Source: Hydractinia symbiolongicarpus
Taxonomy: Eukaryota > Cnidaria > Hydrozoa > Anthoathecata > Hydractiniidae
Length of the DNA: 64,000 nucleotides
Reading direction: 5' to 3'
NCBI RefSeq assembly: GCF_029227915.1
Contig: NC_079882.1
Location: 13,102,501 to 13,166,500 of the forward strand
The translations under genes were made by a program, and so were the position numbers. The notes under the pieces were generated by a model. It searched no databases. It saw only the letters and a program-made list of their open reading frames with translations, and was not told the origin of the DNA. This document shows positions 44,461 to 56,115 of this stretch, piece after piece. Positions within the stretch are counted from its first letter, which is position 1; each line of letters opens with the position of its first letter.

Positions 44461-46648
44461 ATGAGGCTACTATTTTTCATGTTCTTTGGGGTGCTGCATG
44501 GTCTGCAGTTACCATTTCTCAACATGGGAATAAGTTTGCCATCTATACCAAGAATTGGCTTTTCGTTGCCAGATCCGCTATTCAACCAGCAAGATGATGG
44601 CATGCTAGATGCGAGGGATGAGGATGGCATGATAGATGGAATGATACCAAATTTCCCATTTAGAGAGGGAAAAATGTTAAATGAAAAAGACGTCAAAACC
44701 AAAAATAACACATTTGTTAAAGGTCAGGACGAGATTAGATCAAACTTTATCGAGTTCGTCTTTTTTTTTTGACATTGCCTGCATTTTCTGCATTAGCTAT
44801 TCGGACAGGTATTCGGACAGATAGATTTAGTAGCAAACGTTTTAATGCTATTATTTAACTTCAGTATCTCTATACAGCTAGCTGTTAACTATGATTATGA
44901 TATTTTCTCATAGCTAATTTTAGGACTAGCTATATTTCTTCAAGAATAATGTTCGCCAAAGCTTCTTTTTTATAGCAGAATAAACTTTTATGATGTGTAA
45001 TGAGTTGGATGTGCAATGAGTTGGATGTACAATGAGTTGGATTAGTTCCAAATACAAATAATACTCAATCTGCATGAAAGATCATTTTGTAAAGCCGCTC
45101 TTTCACGATCAACTTTTATATAATAATGAGCATATAAACCACCTGTTTTTCATTTCTCCCAACCATCAAATAAATTCAACCCTGTGAATTTTAATTTCCT
45201 TTCCTGACATTTTTTATTAATGAAATATTTTGTCTCTTTCTCTCTCTCTCGTGTATGTTTCTTTCACGTTTACATGCTTTGGTACCATGTAACAATGCGT
45301 CGACTCTCTTTTTAGATGGCTACAAATATACAACAATTAACAAAACAGGACCTGGTTTTTTCTCCTATATGACTGAGGTTGTTGATGATGGCAAGAAAGG
45401 AAACAAATCCAAATTTGATATCTCCTCGAAACTTTTCAAGGGCGGAAGTCTTCTTAATTTGATAAACGGCGGAGTTATGACAGATGGAAAGGTTGGTCGT
45501 TACGATTTTAAAATTCTTTTTAAGAACCTAAAAGTAATTACTTGTATGCAGGTACTTGAACAGCTTTTACAAACCTTTAATTTTTCGTAATTATTTTTTT
45601 TTTTTTTAGAAAAAATGTAAGAAATGTTCGCCTGGTAAATATTGTGATCCAATGTTTGGCAAATGTCGTAAACAGTTAAGTGAAGGGAATATATGCATGC
45701 TCATTAATCAATGCGAGAAAGGTCTGAGATGTGTGTGGGGAAGATGCAACAGAGCTGAGGCTGGTGCACCAGGTAACTTTTTCAACAGCTTATGTAGATC
45801 CGCAAAATAATTCTTGACAAACAAACTTAAAAAGGTCTATTCGTGAAAAAAAGACTTGCGAAATATTTCAAAATCACTGATTCTCAAAAAATAAGGTAAA
45901 AATATAGAAAGCGTAAGACAGAAAAAATCATATAAAAAAATGTTTTGCAAGCAATGTAATTTCTAGGATTGTAATAATCGCTTATAGAGAAAAAGAGAGG
46001 TTACCTATATTTTCTTGGTGCCCTGATTGGTGTAAAACTGTATTTGCAGGAACATTTTGCAAGAAGAAGGATCAATGTGACGGGGATGCATGTTGCATTA
46101 GGACTGAAGGAAGCTTCCATGCTATGTGCATCCCCCCTCTTGATGAAGGTGCTGTGTGCGGACAGCAAAGTGAAAACAGTTTCATGAACCTGCTTTCTCC
46201 TGAACGGAATAAGGAAGATAAGCAATGCAGCCCATGTAAGCCAGGCCTTAAATGTGGCGGAGTTGGGTAAGAAGTAGTATTTTTTATTTCAGTTCTTGTT
46301 TGAATATTATGTTTTAAAACACGAAAATGTCAATGCGATAATCATATTTTGAGTTTTTTATTTCTATTCTAAAGAAATATGCACTACAAAAAATGTGTTC
46401 CACTAAGTTACTCCGAGGAACCTAAAGAAGCAAATAATGATAGCAGTGGTGACAAAGATGATGAAGAGAAAAAACAAAAAGATGACAAAATTGACAATGA
46501 TGAGGATGATAACAGCGGGATGAAGGAAAGTTCAAAAGATGATGATGATGATGATGACAATAATGATGATGTCGATCCGAAAGAGGAAGGGATACCAGTT
46601 CAAACCAAGCCGAAGAAAAAGAAGAAACAGAGGGGCGAGAAAGTATAA
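44461..46648 (+). CDS. dkk3-like: Dickkopf-3-like secreted protein
   Basis: Five exons (44461-44722, 45316-45491, 45610-45772, 46050-46266, 46375-46648) join in frame into 363 residues. A signal peptide covers about residues 1-16. Exon 3 holds a first cysteine domain (CKKCSPGKYCD, QCEKGLRCVWGRC). Exons 4-5 hold a colipase-fold domain (FCKKKDQC, DACCIRTEG, MCIPPLDEGAVC, then a long insert with FMNLLSPE, and CSPCKPGLKC, KKCVPL). The long insert between cysteines is characteristic of Dickkopf-3 rather than DKK1/2/4. The C-terminus is unusual: a strongly acidic Asp/Glu tail with a seven-Asp run, then a basic KPKKKKKQRGEKV end. A Dkk3-type gene is reported from Hydra nematocytes, which fits the neighbouring gene. 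Exon 1 uses a weaker donor (AAAG-GTCAGG). Confidence 0.8.
45001..45050. repeat. Short tandem repeat in intron 1 of the Dkk3-like gene
   Basis: Three copies of a 16-base unit aatgagttggatgtgc, the third ending in gattag. Confidence 0.75.
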
Positions 46649-47930
46649 ACTTGGCGAGAAAGTGTAAACGTGGCAAAGTGTAAATTCAAATTTTAAGAAA
46701 ACTATTTGTACGTACTTGTGACAGAAAAATAATATTTGTTTATATCATTCCCGACGGGTAAAAAGTGATGAAATTTTCAATTTCTTTACGACTTTCGAAG
46801 TTCGCTACCACAAGTAATTGCGTAGGCTATTTCTTTATTAGATTTAGACATTTTGAACTTGTAAATGTTCAGAGTGGACTTAGAACTTCTTAAAATGTGA
46901 ATTCTTAGAAAATGCTAATTGTAACCGACGTCAGCAATTCACCAATTTCGGGTTCTTCGTGTATTATTTCGGTGTGCGGGCGTGCTAAAGAATGTGGCTA
47001 GCAACTTTTCAACGCTGTCTGCCTGTGTGCAAAAGTAGTGACTTTGCTACCGGCTGTAGAGCATTGACTGTTTGATAGTTTTGTCCATATTTTGATAATA
47101 AGAAGGAAAAAATGCCTTCGTCTCAATATTTTTTCCACGATTGTAGTGTTTATTGAAAACCGATTTTCAGAGCCTTTCTTTAAGTCTTTTTGCAAGAAAC
47201 TGCCCTGTTTTAGCCTGATTATTGTCCAAGAAATTGTGAATCAGTTCCCTGTAAGATGATTTCGTTCACTACACGCTCGTCACGCTTAAGAAACATGAAT
47301 GGCGGAAAAACCCGTTTTGAATTCACAAACGTTCTAGGCAGCATTGCTCATAACAATAATATTGTAATACTATCACAAAAATATGCACTGGAATCATCAA
47401 TTCAAACGCCAGAATACTACCACATTTTATTTCATCAGGATGTTATAACGCAGCACAACAACTCCATCAACTCCAACAACAGAAGCACCAGACAATTAGA
47501 TTAGAAAATTCACTAAAAACATCGGTTTGAGCAACAGAATCATCAAAATATTTGTCATTCCCCAAACCGTTTTTATTGCAAAACGCGTCAGCTTTTTTAT
47601 TACAAAACGAGCCGATAATTTTTTACAAAACGCGGCACAAGCTTAATATCTTTCGCAAAATATGTCGGAAATCAAAAAGTATGACGAAGGTGGAATTACA
47701 AAGTGCGACAGATCGAAGGATTACAAATTGCGATAGGTCGAAGGATTACAAAGTGCCACTAAATGGGTTACAAATTCCAGTGAGATTTCAAAGTTACACC
47801 TACAAATGCAATAGAAACCGAGCATATTGAACACGGGTGTTTCCCTCATCTAGTCTACAAATACAAAAATACTATTTTTAGTGGCAGTATCGGAAAAATA
47901 AAAAATTGTAAAATTAAACTGTACATAAAA
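46649..47930. other. Noncoding stretch with GATTACAAA repeats
   Basis: No gene was supported. The segment 47690-47800 has the same gattacaaagtgcga and ggttacaaattcc words as the array at 37040-37215. The small frame at 47256-47504 shows no domain. Confidence 0.45.
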
Positions 47931-47934
47931 ACGG

Positions 47935-50100
47935 TTAAACCAGTTGCACAAAGAGGAGAGAGAGGAGAACCTCTTCACTTTATGAAAAGAACGAACTGAA
48001 CAGACTAGATAAACAAGGAATAATAGAAGATGTTACTAAGTACCCCACTGCATGGCTCAACCCATTAGTAATTGCACCTAAAGACAACAATAACGTAGGA
48101 GTTTGCATAGACATGCGTTTTGCAATAAGTCGATAACCAGAAGATGTTTTCCATTCCCCACCATAGACGACCTGTTAGTACAGGGTTCAGGGTTCAAGCG
48201 TATTTGTTAGATCAGAACAGTGCTTTTTACTAGTAAGAATTAGAAGAGAATTCAAAATATATCACCGAATTCCAGTCAGCCAACAAAACAACATGCCATA
48301 AGAACGGTTTTAGCGGGATTTAGTGGAACATTGAATATCGCGGATGATATTTTAATTTTTGCTTAATGCGCAACATGATGAAATTTTAGGAAAAGTTTTA
48401 ACGCTTAGAGGAAAGAGGTGTCACATTAAATCTAAACAAATGTTTATTTTGCAAAGAAACACTTGACTTTGGTGGCTACACCTTTACAAAAGATGGCATA
48501 AAACCGAGCGAAAATAAATTAAATGCAATTAAAAATGTAACTCGCCTAGAACATCAAAAATCTATCTGAAGGTTTCTTCGGTAATGTAATTACTTAGAAA
48601 TGTTTATAGCAGATTTCAGTAAAACACGTGCGCTTAGACAACTGATAAATTACGATGCGGAGTGGACCGACGAATGTGAAAATGCATTCTGCAATTTGAA
48701 AAATAAATTAAGTAGCGAGAGTTGCATAGCCTATTTTAACGAAAAACACGAACATGTTTTATATACAGATGCCAATCCCTACGAAGTTTGCGCCATTTTA
48801 CTTAAAAAAGATAAGAAAAAAGGTTTGGAAAGTAGTCTCCTATGCGTCACGTGCTCTAACTGAAATTAAGCAAAGGTACTCACAGATGGAGCGTGAAAAA
48901 CATCGTGTATACCGGCGAGAATTTACGATATTTCATGTTCAAAAAGCGTTATACCACATCTTGGATAATTTAAAATGCCAAGTGCCTTTACGAATTTAGA
49001 GATTTTTATTACGTCTGCAACCACATATTTCAAATTTCCTTTACATAAAAGGAGAAAACAATACATCGGACTATACCAGTCGCCATCCTGTGGTTTTCAT
49101 TAAACGATAGTAAGATTGAGACAAAGAGATAAAATTTTACAGAACTTAACTAAATTGATTCGTTCCAGTCAACGGTACAAATTAGATAAACCAGATAATT
49201 ACCCAGAGCTTAAACCCAGTAACATAGAAACGCTGAAACAGTATCGTAAAATAAAAGATGAGTTAACAGTAGCGCGAGGGGATGAATTATTCCTTTCTTC
49301 CTCCAAGCTTAGTCTTATTCCGACAGAGGATAATTATGCCACGAGTCTTTCAAGACGTATCAGTTAAGCTGACACATATTTAGAATAAACAGGACTCAAG
49401 TTTTATTACGTACGAAGTTATTCCTTCTTGGGAATGGATCAAACTAACGAAACAAAAGAATCAACAACCGTTAAACGTCATGCTTATACCCAAAAAAGAA
49501 AAAGTAAATATGGATTATTTAGGTCCTTTTCCTAATAGACAGTACATATTTGTCGCAAGTGATCAACGATCTAGATTTCCTGGAGTGAAGTGGAGTTTAC
49601 AAATCCTACGTCTGCTAGCAAGTTATTAAGCACTCTAGATATTTAGTACATACGGTATTCCAAATGTCATTGCATAAGACAATGGGCTACCATTTAAATC
49701 ACATGAAATCAAAGAGTATTTACAATCAAAAAGAATTGTACACCATTAAACAAAATAGCACGGGGAGAGTTTATCGAATGAATGAATTGAAAACAGAAAA
49801 CATACAATTTCCTTTTTGCCTATCGCAATAGGCCTCACTTCACAACCATGGTACCATCAAAGTTACGTTACAAATAACCATTCGCGAGTACTAAAATATA
49901 AAACGATCTGCACCAACAAGAAGACCAACGAAAGAAACTCTGACAAGTGACATCACGCAAAACCACACAATGTCAATATTAAGACATTTATTGTCAAACA
50001 ATATAAAAAGAACAAGCTGTCACCTTTATTTGAACCACACCCTTACAAGAGGACTGCAACAAAAGGCAGAGGAGATGAAACGCTTTTCCATACAAACAAC
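47935..50100 (+). mobile_element. Ty3/gypsy-type LTR retrotransposon pol remnant
   Basis: Plus-strand frames in order: KNELNRLDKQGIIEDVT and AWLNPLVIAPKD (reverse transcriptase start, about 47980-48090), degraded palm sequence, KCN-type connection near 48500, then AEWTDECENAFCNLK and HVLYTDANPYEVCAILLKKD (RNase H, 48650-48810) followed in another frame by VSYASRALTEIKQRYSQMERE. The part from 49500 gives MDYLGPFPNRQYIFVASDQ (integrase core). Many frame changes and stops are present. No LTR pair was identified, so the ends are approximate. Confidence 0.8.
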
Positions 50101-51559
50101 TCTTTTAGGACTGGAAACTTAGTACTATGTGGTATATTACTGAGTTTCCAGTCATAAAAGAGGAAGAGTTTAAAGCTACCAATTTTAAAAGAATGTATTT
50201 TGTTCGTTTTTGTTTATGTTATAGAAGCCATTTTGACTTTAAATCGACGTGTATATAATATGGCGATGGAAAGATTTTCTTTCATGTTTTATGTTGCGTA
50301 CAAAATTTTATTTTAAAGGACAGAAAAGATGATAAAAAACGATTTTTATGCAAGAACATTATTTGTATTTAAAACAAGTCTATAAAATTTAACCTAGTTT
50401 TCTTTGTGATCTTCTTCGTCAGTAATCATGTCGAAAGCGTTTCTGTTGTAATAATGTAATTGATGTTTTGTTTGAGCACCTAATTTAGAGATTTCAGACC
50501 ATGTTTTTCGATTGGGTGTCCCTACTCTCCAGTAGAGAATTCGAAGTTTTGTATATAGAGGAAGGACGTGTGTGGGTAAAAGCATGACCTAACAAACAAA
50601 GGCTTCATCAGACGCACAGGCTTTGTTTCTTATACCGTTCTCTGCTCGGGTAGCGAAATTGATCCATGATAGAATCAAAACAACCCGACCTGGCCTCCGC
50701 GGCCGGTCATTATGAAGGGTCTGCTTATAAGGAAAGGGTTACCTCTATATATATCTTTCGCGATTTGTTTGTTGGCCATGCTTAACAGATTTGGTAAGTA
50801 ATCGATAACAAACCACGTGCGATTATTAGCGAGGTGAAAAAGGAAAGGGAAAAAATGTGCTGTCTCGTTGCTAAAGAAGACTAAGTCACGTGATTTTGTG
50901 GGTTGAGAGCACCACTGCGCCTCGGGTAAGTGACGTAATGTACAGTTTGTGAGTAGCGAATATAAAACAAGGCAGATGAGGGGCAGTGCTAAAGGCGTGG
51001 ATCACGTGCGCCTGGAGTAATCTGGATGAATAGAAAACTAGGCTAACGGCCGAGCTAACGTGTATGTACAGTGCTAACAGTCGATAAGTGTGCACAAAGT
51101 TAGAGTCTTCATTGTAAAGGGGTAAAGAAAATGGTGAAGGTACTCATACACCCTTCCCTCCCGTGTATACGTACTCTCGAAACGCGGGTCCACGGTAAAG
51201 CTGGCTGTATTTGCTGGAGTAAAATGTTTTCTTTGGCAAACGCACATGGGATTGTTGAACTACGCGGTGAGTGGGGTCTGTTCAGGGCCAAGTGCGTAAG
51301 AAAGGGCCGCGCGAACTGAAATTAAAATAGCCAAAGGAGCAATTTAAAACCAAAAATACGACTAAAAACATAAGGGGTTGATATCGAATATTGATGAAAT
51401 AACAAAAGTTGTATTGACAGTCGTGTTTCATATGTAATATGCATAACATGTTAATTCGTTACAAATAGAACAATATCTATTTTATTTTATCCGTACCACA
51501 TGGTAGCGTTAATTGTTTGTAATACATTCTATTTCATAAGGATACAGCCGGTATCGCAA

Positions 51560-51805
51560 TAGGTTACTTCGGTAAAACATCCAGTGATGGTGGTTAGCTA
51601 GGTTACATTCTCATGTTAAAAAACGCAATATTGCTGTTTCCCAGGTGTTTTAAAACTGTTCTTTTTTCGTATTACGGTGGGTTACGTCGGTAAAACTTCC
51701 AAAGTGGTTGCGGTTAGCTTAGTTGGGTACTCATGTTGTTTTAGTACAAAAAATCGCAATATCGCTGTTTCCCACGTGTTTCATAACAGTGTTTTCGTAT
51801 TGTTG
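51560..51805. repeat. Tandem duplication, unit about 118 bp
   Basis: Two units share ggttac-tcggtaaaac-tcc, ggttagct, ctcatgtt, aaaa-cgcaatat-gctgtttccca-gtgtttyataac and ttttcgtatt. The first starts near 51562 and the second near 51680. Confidence 0.8.
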
Positions 51806-52029
51806 TCTAGTGTCGTAATAACTTATTTGATACAGGTCTAGCAAAACAAACGACATTAGGCGATTGGACTTCAAAATTCCGCCATTATTATTACGTCATT
51901 GTTTATTTTTACCAACATGATAGTCGGTTTTTTGCATCACAATTTTTAATTCGATTGGTAACGAAGATGTATGTGCCAATGTCGAGGGATCCATATCGGT
52001 AAATCAGAGGCAAACAACGTGTTGAAACA

Positions 52030-52225
52030 AGGGCCTAAAAAGAGAAAAAGGGATCATCCTTACAGAAGATATGGTAACCGATCTGTTCTAGCATGATAAC
52101 TAGTAAAGGGATTGGTAGGGACGGGGGCCTAAAAAGAGGGAGAAAGGGATGTTTCTTACAGAAGATATGGTTACCCATCTTTTCTGGCATGACAACTAGT
52201 TATGTAAATACAAAGGGATTGGTAG
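52030..52225. repeat. Tandem duplication, unit about 94-100 bp
   Basis: Two units begin with gggcctaaaaagag, then share aaagggat, ttacagaagatatggt, and end in aaagggattggtagg. The second unit carries a small insertion (ttatgtaaatac). Confidence 0.8.
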
Positions 52226-52468
52226 GTGGTTCGTGTTAGAGGAAATAATAATCTTGTAAAGTAAATAATGATCTTGAAAATTTTCAGGTTTATAAGTCTT
52301 AAATCATTTTGGGTTTGAGTGCTAGTGAGAACCTTACGGTTGCTTATACAACCCTTGCCTTGACAAGTAAATCCTTGATATTTTTATGCCACATATTTTC
52401 AATAACGGGAAATAATTTTTTTGATTGTAGTATTGTCCTTGGAATAGTGTGTGAGGAAAACTAGATAC

Positions 52469-52850
52469 CTAGATACCTTTGAGTATTATCTGTTTTAGTA
52501 GGTCTTTTATTTTTTTCATGTTTTCTTGTATTAGTTTTTTGGGGTATCCTCGGTTTTTAAGGACCCATTCCAAATTTTTTAATGCTTTCTTGAGCATATC
52601 ATCCTTGGTAATAAGCATTCTGTATCTTAGGGATTGGGAGTATATAATGGAGGATTTCGTAAATGCTGGACGGAAGGAGTTGTAGTGGAGGAGGCTAAAT
52701 GTATCCGTGGGATTGGTGTACAAATAATTTACCAAAAGTACTTGTCAATTTTTCGAGATAGAATCAAATGGTGGCAGAGTAAACTGTTTATGATAGTTTT
52801 ATTGGGTTTAGAATATGGATTTACTTCAAACGACCCTGGTAAACTGTGAT
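52469..52850 (-). mobile_element. Retroelement reverse-transcriptase C-terminal fragment (possibly Penelope-like)
   Basis: The minus-strand frame reads TDTFSLLHYNSFRPAFTKSS, SIIYSQSLRYRM, then VLKNRGYPKKLIQENMKK. This order (a Y/HF-SxHP-type block, IPYSQALR-type block, RGYP block) is known from the region after the reverse transcriptase core in Penelope-like and some tyrosine-recombinase or LINE elements. Upstream codons toward 52850 are degraded. The specific class is uncertain. Confidence 0.55.
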
Positions 52851-52890
52851 GATGATGATAATGATGATGATGATGATGATGACGATGATT
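52847..52890. repeat. GAT microsatellite
   Basis: An uninterrupted run of gatgatgat with one gataat and one gacgat variant. Confidence 0.9.
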
Positions 52891-53186
52891 AGGTCAACTA
52901 AGCTAGTTATTTAATCAGCAAAAAATAAAGTTAGTAGTAGCAAGGAATGAACATAAGTGGTTTTGACCTCCTTTGACACCTTTACCCCCTCAAAACCCTG
53001 CCTCCACCACCTCCACCCCCACCCCAGCCCTACCCTCCCAAAATCGGAAAATCCGACGGCATCCGAAAAAAAATCCGATAGCATCCCGAAACCCGATAAA
53101 TCTAACGAATGCGCACACGCCGATAGTAATAATGCTGACATCAACAAAAACTAACGCATGCACAATAGGAGAAAGTCCCGTACTCG

Positions 53187-53570
53187 ATGGCCGTGCTATT
53201 TGAAGTCTACATTGGAGGTGTAAAAAGAAGAATGGAACGCTCAAAATGCCCACAATGTAGACAATTTTTACCCATGGATAAATTCAGGCTTAAGGATGAT
53301 GGGCAGAGGACAAAATCCTGCATCTGGTGCCTTAAGGCTAGACAGGCTGCCGCCCTCGAAGAACGTCGGAAAAAATATGGTAATGGTAAAATGTGCCTCT
53401 GTTGCGGGGAGCTTAAATTTGACTTCGAGTATAGGATACTAAACAAAAAGAGCCCAAGATTTAGCACAAATTGTATCGAGTGCCTGCTCAAGAACGCTTA
53501 CAGGGATGAGCAAATCCGAAAAAGGTATTTCGATTGGTTATATCGTGGAAAAGAATGTACCCCATTATAA
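53187..53570 (+). CDS. Zinc-finger protein of Polinton B
   Basis: A 127-codon ORF; an internal ATG near 53232 (MERSKCPQC) is the more likely start because the preceding residues are not conserved-looking. Two zinc-ribbon-like units are visible: CPQCRQFLPMDKF with CIWC, and CLCCGELKFDFEY with CIEC. The first unit resembles that of the HNH protein at 59632 (CSNCNQPLCLNNF with CIKC), so the two may be related. A role in DNA binding is likely; no catalytic motif was seen. Confidence 0.6.
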   Translation: MAVLFEVYIGGVKRRMERSKCPQCRQFLPMDKFRLKDDGQRTKSCIWCLKARQAAALEERRKKYGNGKMCLCCGELKFDFEYRILNKKSPRFSTNCIECLLKNAYRDEQIRKRYFDWLYRGKECTPL

Positions 53571-53691
53571 TACCGTTACTTACTACTATAACAAAGCGAA
53601 GGAGCAAATCTCGAGAGGTTCGACGCTCCACGATGAAGTCCAGCAGATCACCATCGAAGATAAATAACAGGGAATCACCGACCTCAAACAC

Positions 53692-54365
53692 ATGTTCGCA
53701 AAGGAATCTAAGCAACCCACGAACCCCGAAGGTATAGAGGATATCCAGCACATATTCGATGAACATGACGCACAGATGTTAGAAGACGGAAATCGTGTCA
53801 AGACATGGCGATTCAATAAGAATCTAAACCAACCACTGACAGATGCGATAATGCAAAAAATCACGCCTCATATCGATTTGAGAGTCACTGAGGTCTGCAG
53901 TTTCAACTGTGATATTCACAAAGGTGGTGGTGACGTGTCTGATTACCACAAGTCCAAGAGCGCCAAGTCATTATCGAGCATTGCAGAAATCGAAGCCTTC
54001 ATAGAGCAATGCGAGATGAAGCGTTTGGATCTGGAAGATGCGGAGATTTTGACAAGGCCTATCTACCACCCGACAGAACCATCGAAACCCCGGGATCGTA
54101 CGAGGGCAAAATTGTCTTCAAGCACTTGCAGATCAAAATAATTTCATCAAGAGAGCCCCTACTTGGATGTGAACCTCTTCCGGACTGGTTGTGCGGCAAA
54201 AGGTGCATCTACAGCTTTGACAAGACAGACGAAAGAACAGACAGCTTGTGCTTCTGGAGATGCCTAGCCGTTCATTACCGGGAAGAGCGAACGCAGCGTG
54301 AAATGTTCATCACAAGGCCAGCCCTCAAACTGGCTCGTGAGTACTACGAGGACCCCAAGCTGTAG
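53692..54365 (+). pseudogene. Polinton B DNA polymerase, N-terminal part
   Basis: Two overlapping frames (53692-54141, then 54009-54365) carry the N-terminal region of a Polinton polymerase. The second includes DRTIETPGSYEGKIVFKH, LLGCEPLPDWL, and SLCFWRCLAVHYREER, the last a block usual in this region of Polinton polymerases. A frameshift lies between about 54030 and 54140, and an in-frame stop occurs upstream near 53667. At 54365 the coding sequence is cut by the nested transposon and resumes near 56490. Confidence 0.75.
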
Positions 54366-55115
54366 GCACTTCAAGTCACGTGACAATTCCCGTTGATCAA
54401 AAATTGCGCAATTTCACGGGAAATTCTGACGGGAAATTTTCTGTGATTTATTTTTGTTATCACATTTATATATAAACATCTGGGCACCTTCGGCACCTCT
54501 AGAAGTATAAACTTGGGCAGATATTGAAACTAGGCACATACGAGTTTATATAACGACCTGAGCCAATATTGGAGAAGCAGATATGTTGTTGTGGGGCCGA
54601 AGAGAAGACGAAAAAAGCTGATATTTGGAGGTAAAACTAAATTTAAGGAGTTGGCTCACCTTTCAAATGTATTTTTAACTATCTGTTTACCAAGTATTTG
54701 TTATTTTGTGTACTCTAGACTTTTCTTAGTGCAGCAGTTTCGTGTTTATAAAAACTGTATATTTACTTTTTCTCCTAAAACGCATATTTAGTAAAGGCCA
54801 ACCGCCATTTTAGGTTTGTTACTTTACTTTAGTTACTTTAGCTAGTTTTATTATTCTTATTTGGTAAAGCTGTTTTATATGTAGTTATAACTAGCTTAGC
54901 TAAGTGAAGCTCTCCTCAAGCACTAGCTAGAAAACATTTTTCAAATTTCAGCTTAATATTTAGCTAGCTAGAGCTTAACCAGTTTTATAAATAACTTTTT
55001 TTATAGACAGAATATAACAAATCATGAGTTTGACAAATAGAGATGTAATTGAGTGGTTTAAGACATTCAAAATGTATGTGAACAGTTTTGTAGCAATTTT
55101 CTGAAAGATAGGACA

Positions 55116-55592
55116 ATGTTTAATGATAAAACACTCTTTAATAAAATTAAGAGAGTCGTCGACAAGGACAGATTTTTTAAAAGGAAAAATGGTAATTTTA
55201 AAGAATTTGGTGATACTGCTTTTTCGTTGCCTCTTATTGCCACACACGTTTCTCTTTCTGCTACAAATAAAGAAAGGACATTAATGCAGAAAGTAAACGT
55301 ACTTAAAGAAGAAGGAAGGGATTTAAAAAGAAAGTTAAGTGAACTTGAAGGTGTAGAAAAAGTAGTGCAAACATATGCTAGCCAAATAACAGCTTTAGAA
55401 GAAGTAAATAAAAAATTGAAATCGGTAGCTTTGGATACTTCCCACGATGGACATGTTTTCGAAAGAAAATATACTATCTTAAAGAAAGATTATAATGAAC
55501 AGGAAAAAAAACTTGAGAAGTCAGAAAGAAAATTCAGTTGTTTTGTTGAAAAGTATGGTAGTGAGAGAATAAGAAACTTGAATAAAAAATAA
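55116..55592 (+). CDS. Coiled-coil ORF inside the nested transposon
   Basis: A 158-codon ORF of which residues 50-158 are Lys/Glu/Leu-rich with heptad-like spacing (LKEEGRDLKRKLSELEG). The N-terminal part is basic. A second frame at about 55600-55830 continues the same character (ELNSERKSLKKKAWYLNKK) and may be a frameshifted extension. It looks like a captured piece of a host gene, since transposases do not show this composition. No family was recognised. Confidence 0.45.
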   Translation: MFNDKTLFNKIKRVVDKDRFFKRKNGNFKEFGDTAFSLPLIATHVSLSATNKERTLMQKVNVLKEEGRDLKRKLSELEGVEKVVQTYASQITALEEVNKKLKSVALDTSHDGHVFERKYTILKKDYNEQEKKLEKSERKFSCFVEKYGSERIRNLNKK

Positions 55593-55797
55593 AACGTAGA
55601 GATGAAAACATTGCTGAAAAAACAAAAAAAATAGACGAATTGAATTCTGAAAAAAGTGAATGCGAAAGAAGAAAAGGAGAATGAATTTGTATCTGTAATA
55701 GACGAGTTGAACTCTGAAAGAAAATCGTTAAAAAAGAAAGCATGGTATTTAAATAAAAAGCTAAGTGAAAGTGTGACTAATCACGGTGACCTTAAAG

Positions 55798-56115
55798 ATC
55801 TTTCAGGAAAATTTTGGACACATCCATTACTTATATATTAGTTTTCTAAGCAGTAACTTTCATAAAACAATTCAAATATATGTTTTATTGGTATTTTTAT
55901 TAGTTTTAACCATATTTGGTCATTATGTTTTCACAAATCTGGTCTGTAAAATACACACTTTTATCACGTGATAATCTTTCAGGAAAATTTTGGGCACATC
56001 CTTTACCTATATATTGGTTTTCTGAGCAGTAACTTTTATGAAAACACTTCGAGTAATGTTTTATTGGTATTTTTATTAGTTTTAACCATATTTGGTCATT
56101 TCCATAATGGCAGAG
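55798..56115. repeat. Direct duplication inside the nested transposon
   Basis: Segments at about 55798-55930 and 55977-56110 share ctttcaggaaaattttgg, cacatcc, gagcagtaacttt and tgttttattggtatttttat with few differences. Confidence 0.85.

Larger units (their letters stand above)
50110..52465. other. Noncoding stretch with two local duplications
   Basis: No gene was supported. A GC-richer patch at about 50650-51300 has several small frames on both strands without domains. Tandem duplications at 51560-51805 and 52030-52225 are listed separately. Confidence 0.4.

Noticed and set aside
46422-46676. Minus-strand ORF rich in His, Tyr and Ser
   Set aside because: It is the antisense shadow of the Asp-rich tail of the Dkk3-like last exon (GAT codons read as ATC/CAT).
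53150-54365. Terminal inverted repeat of Polinton B near 52900-53180
   Set aside because: The partner end lies outside the window, so no repeat could be shown.
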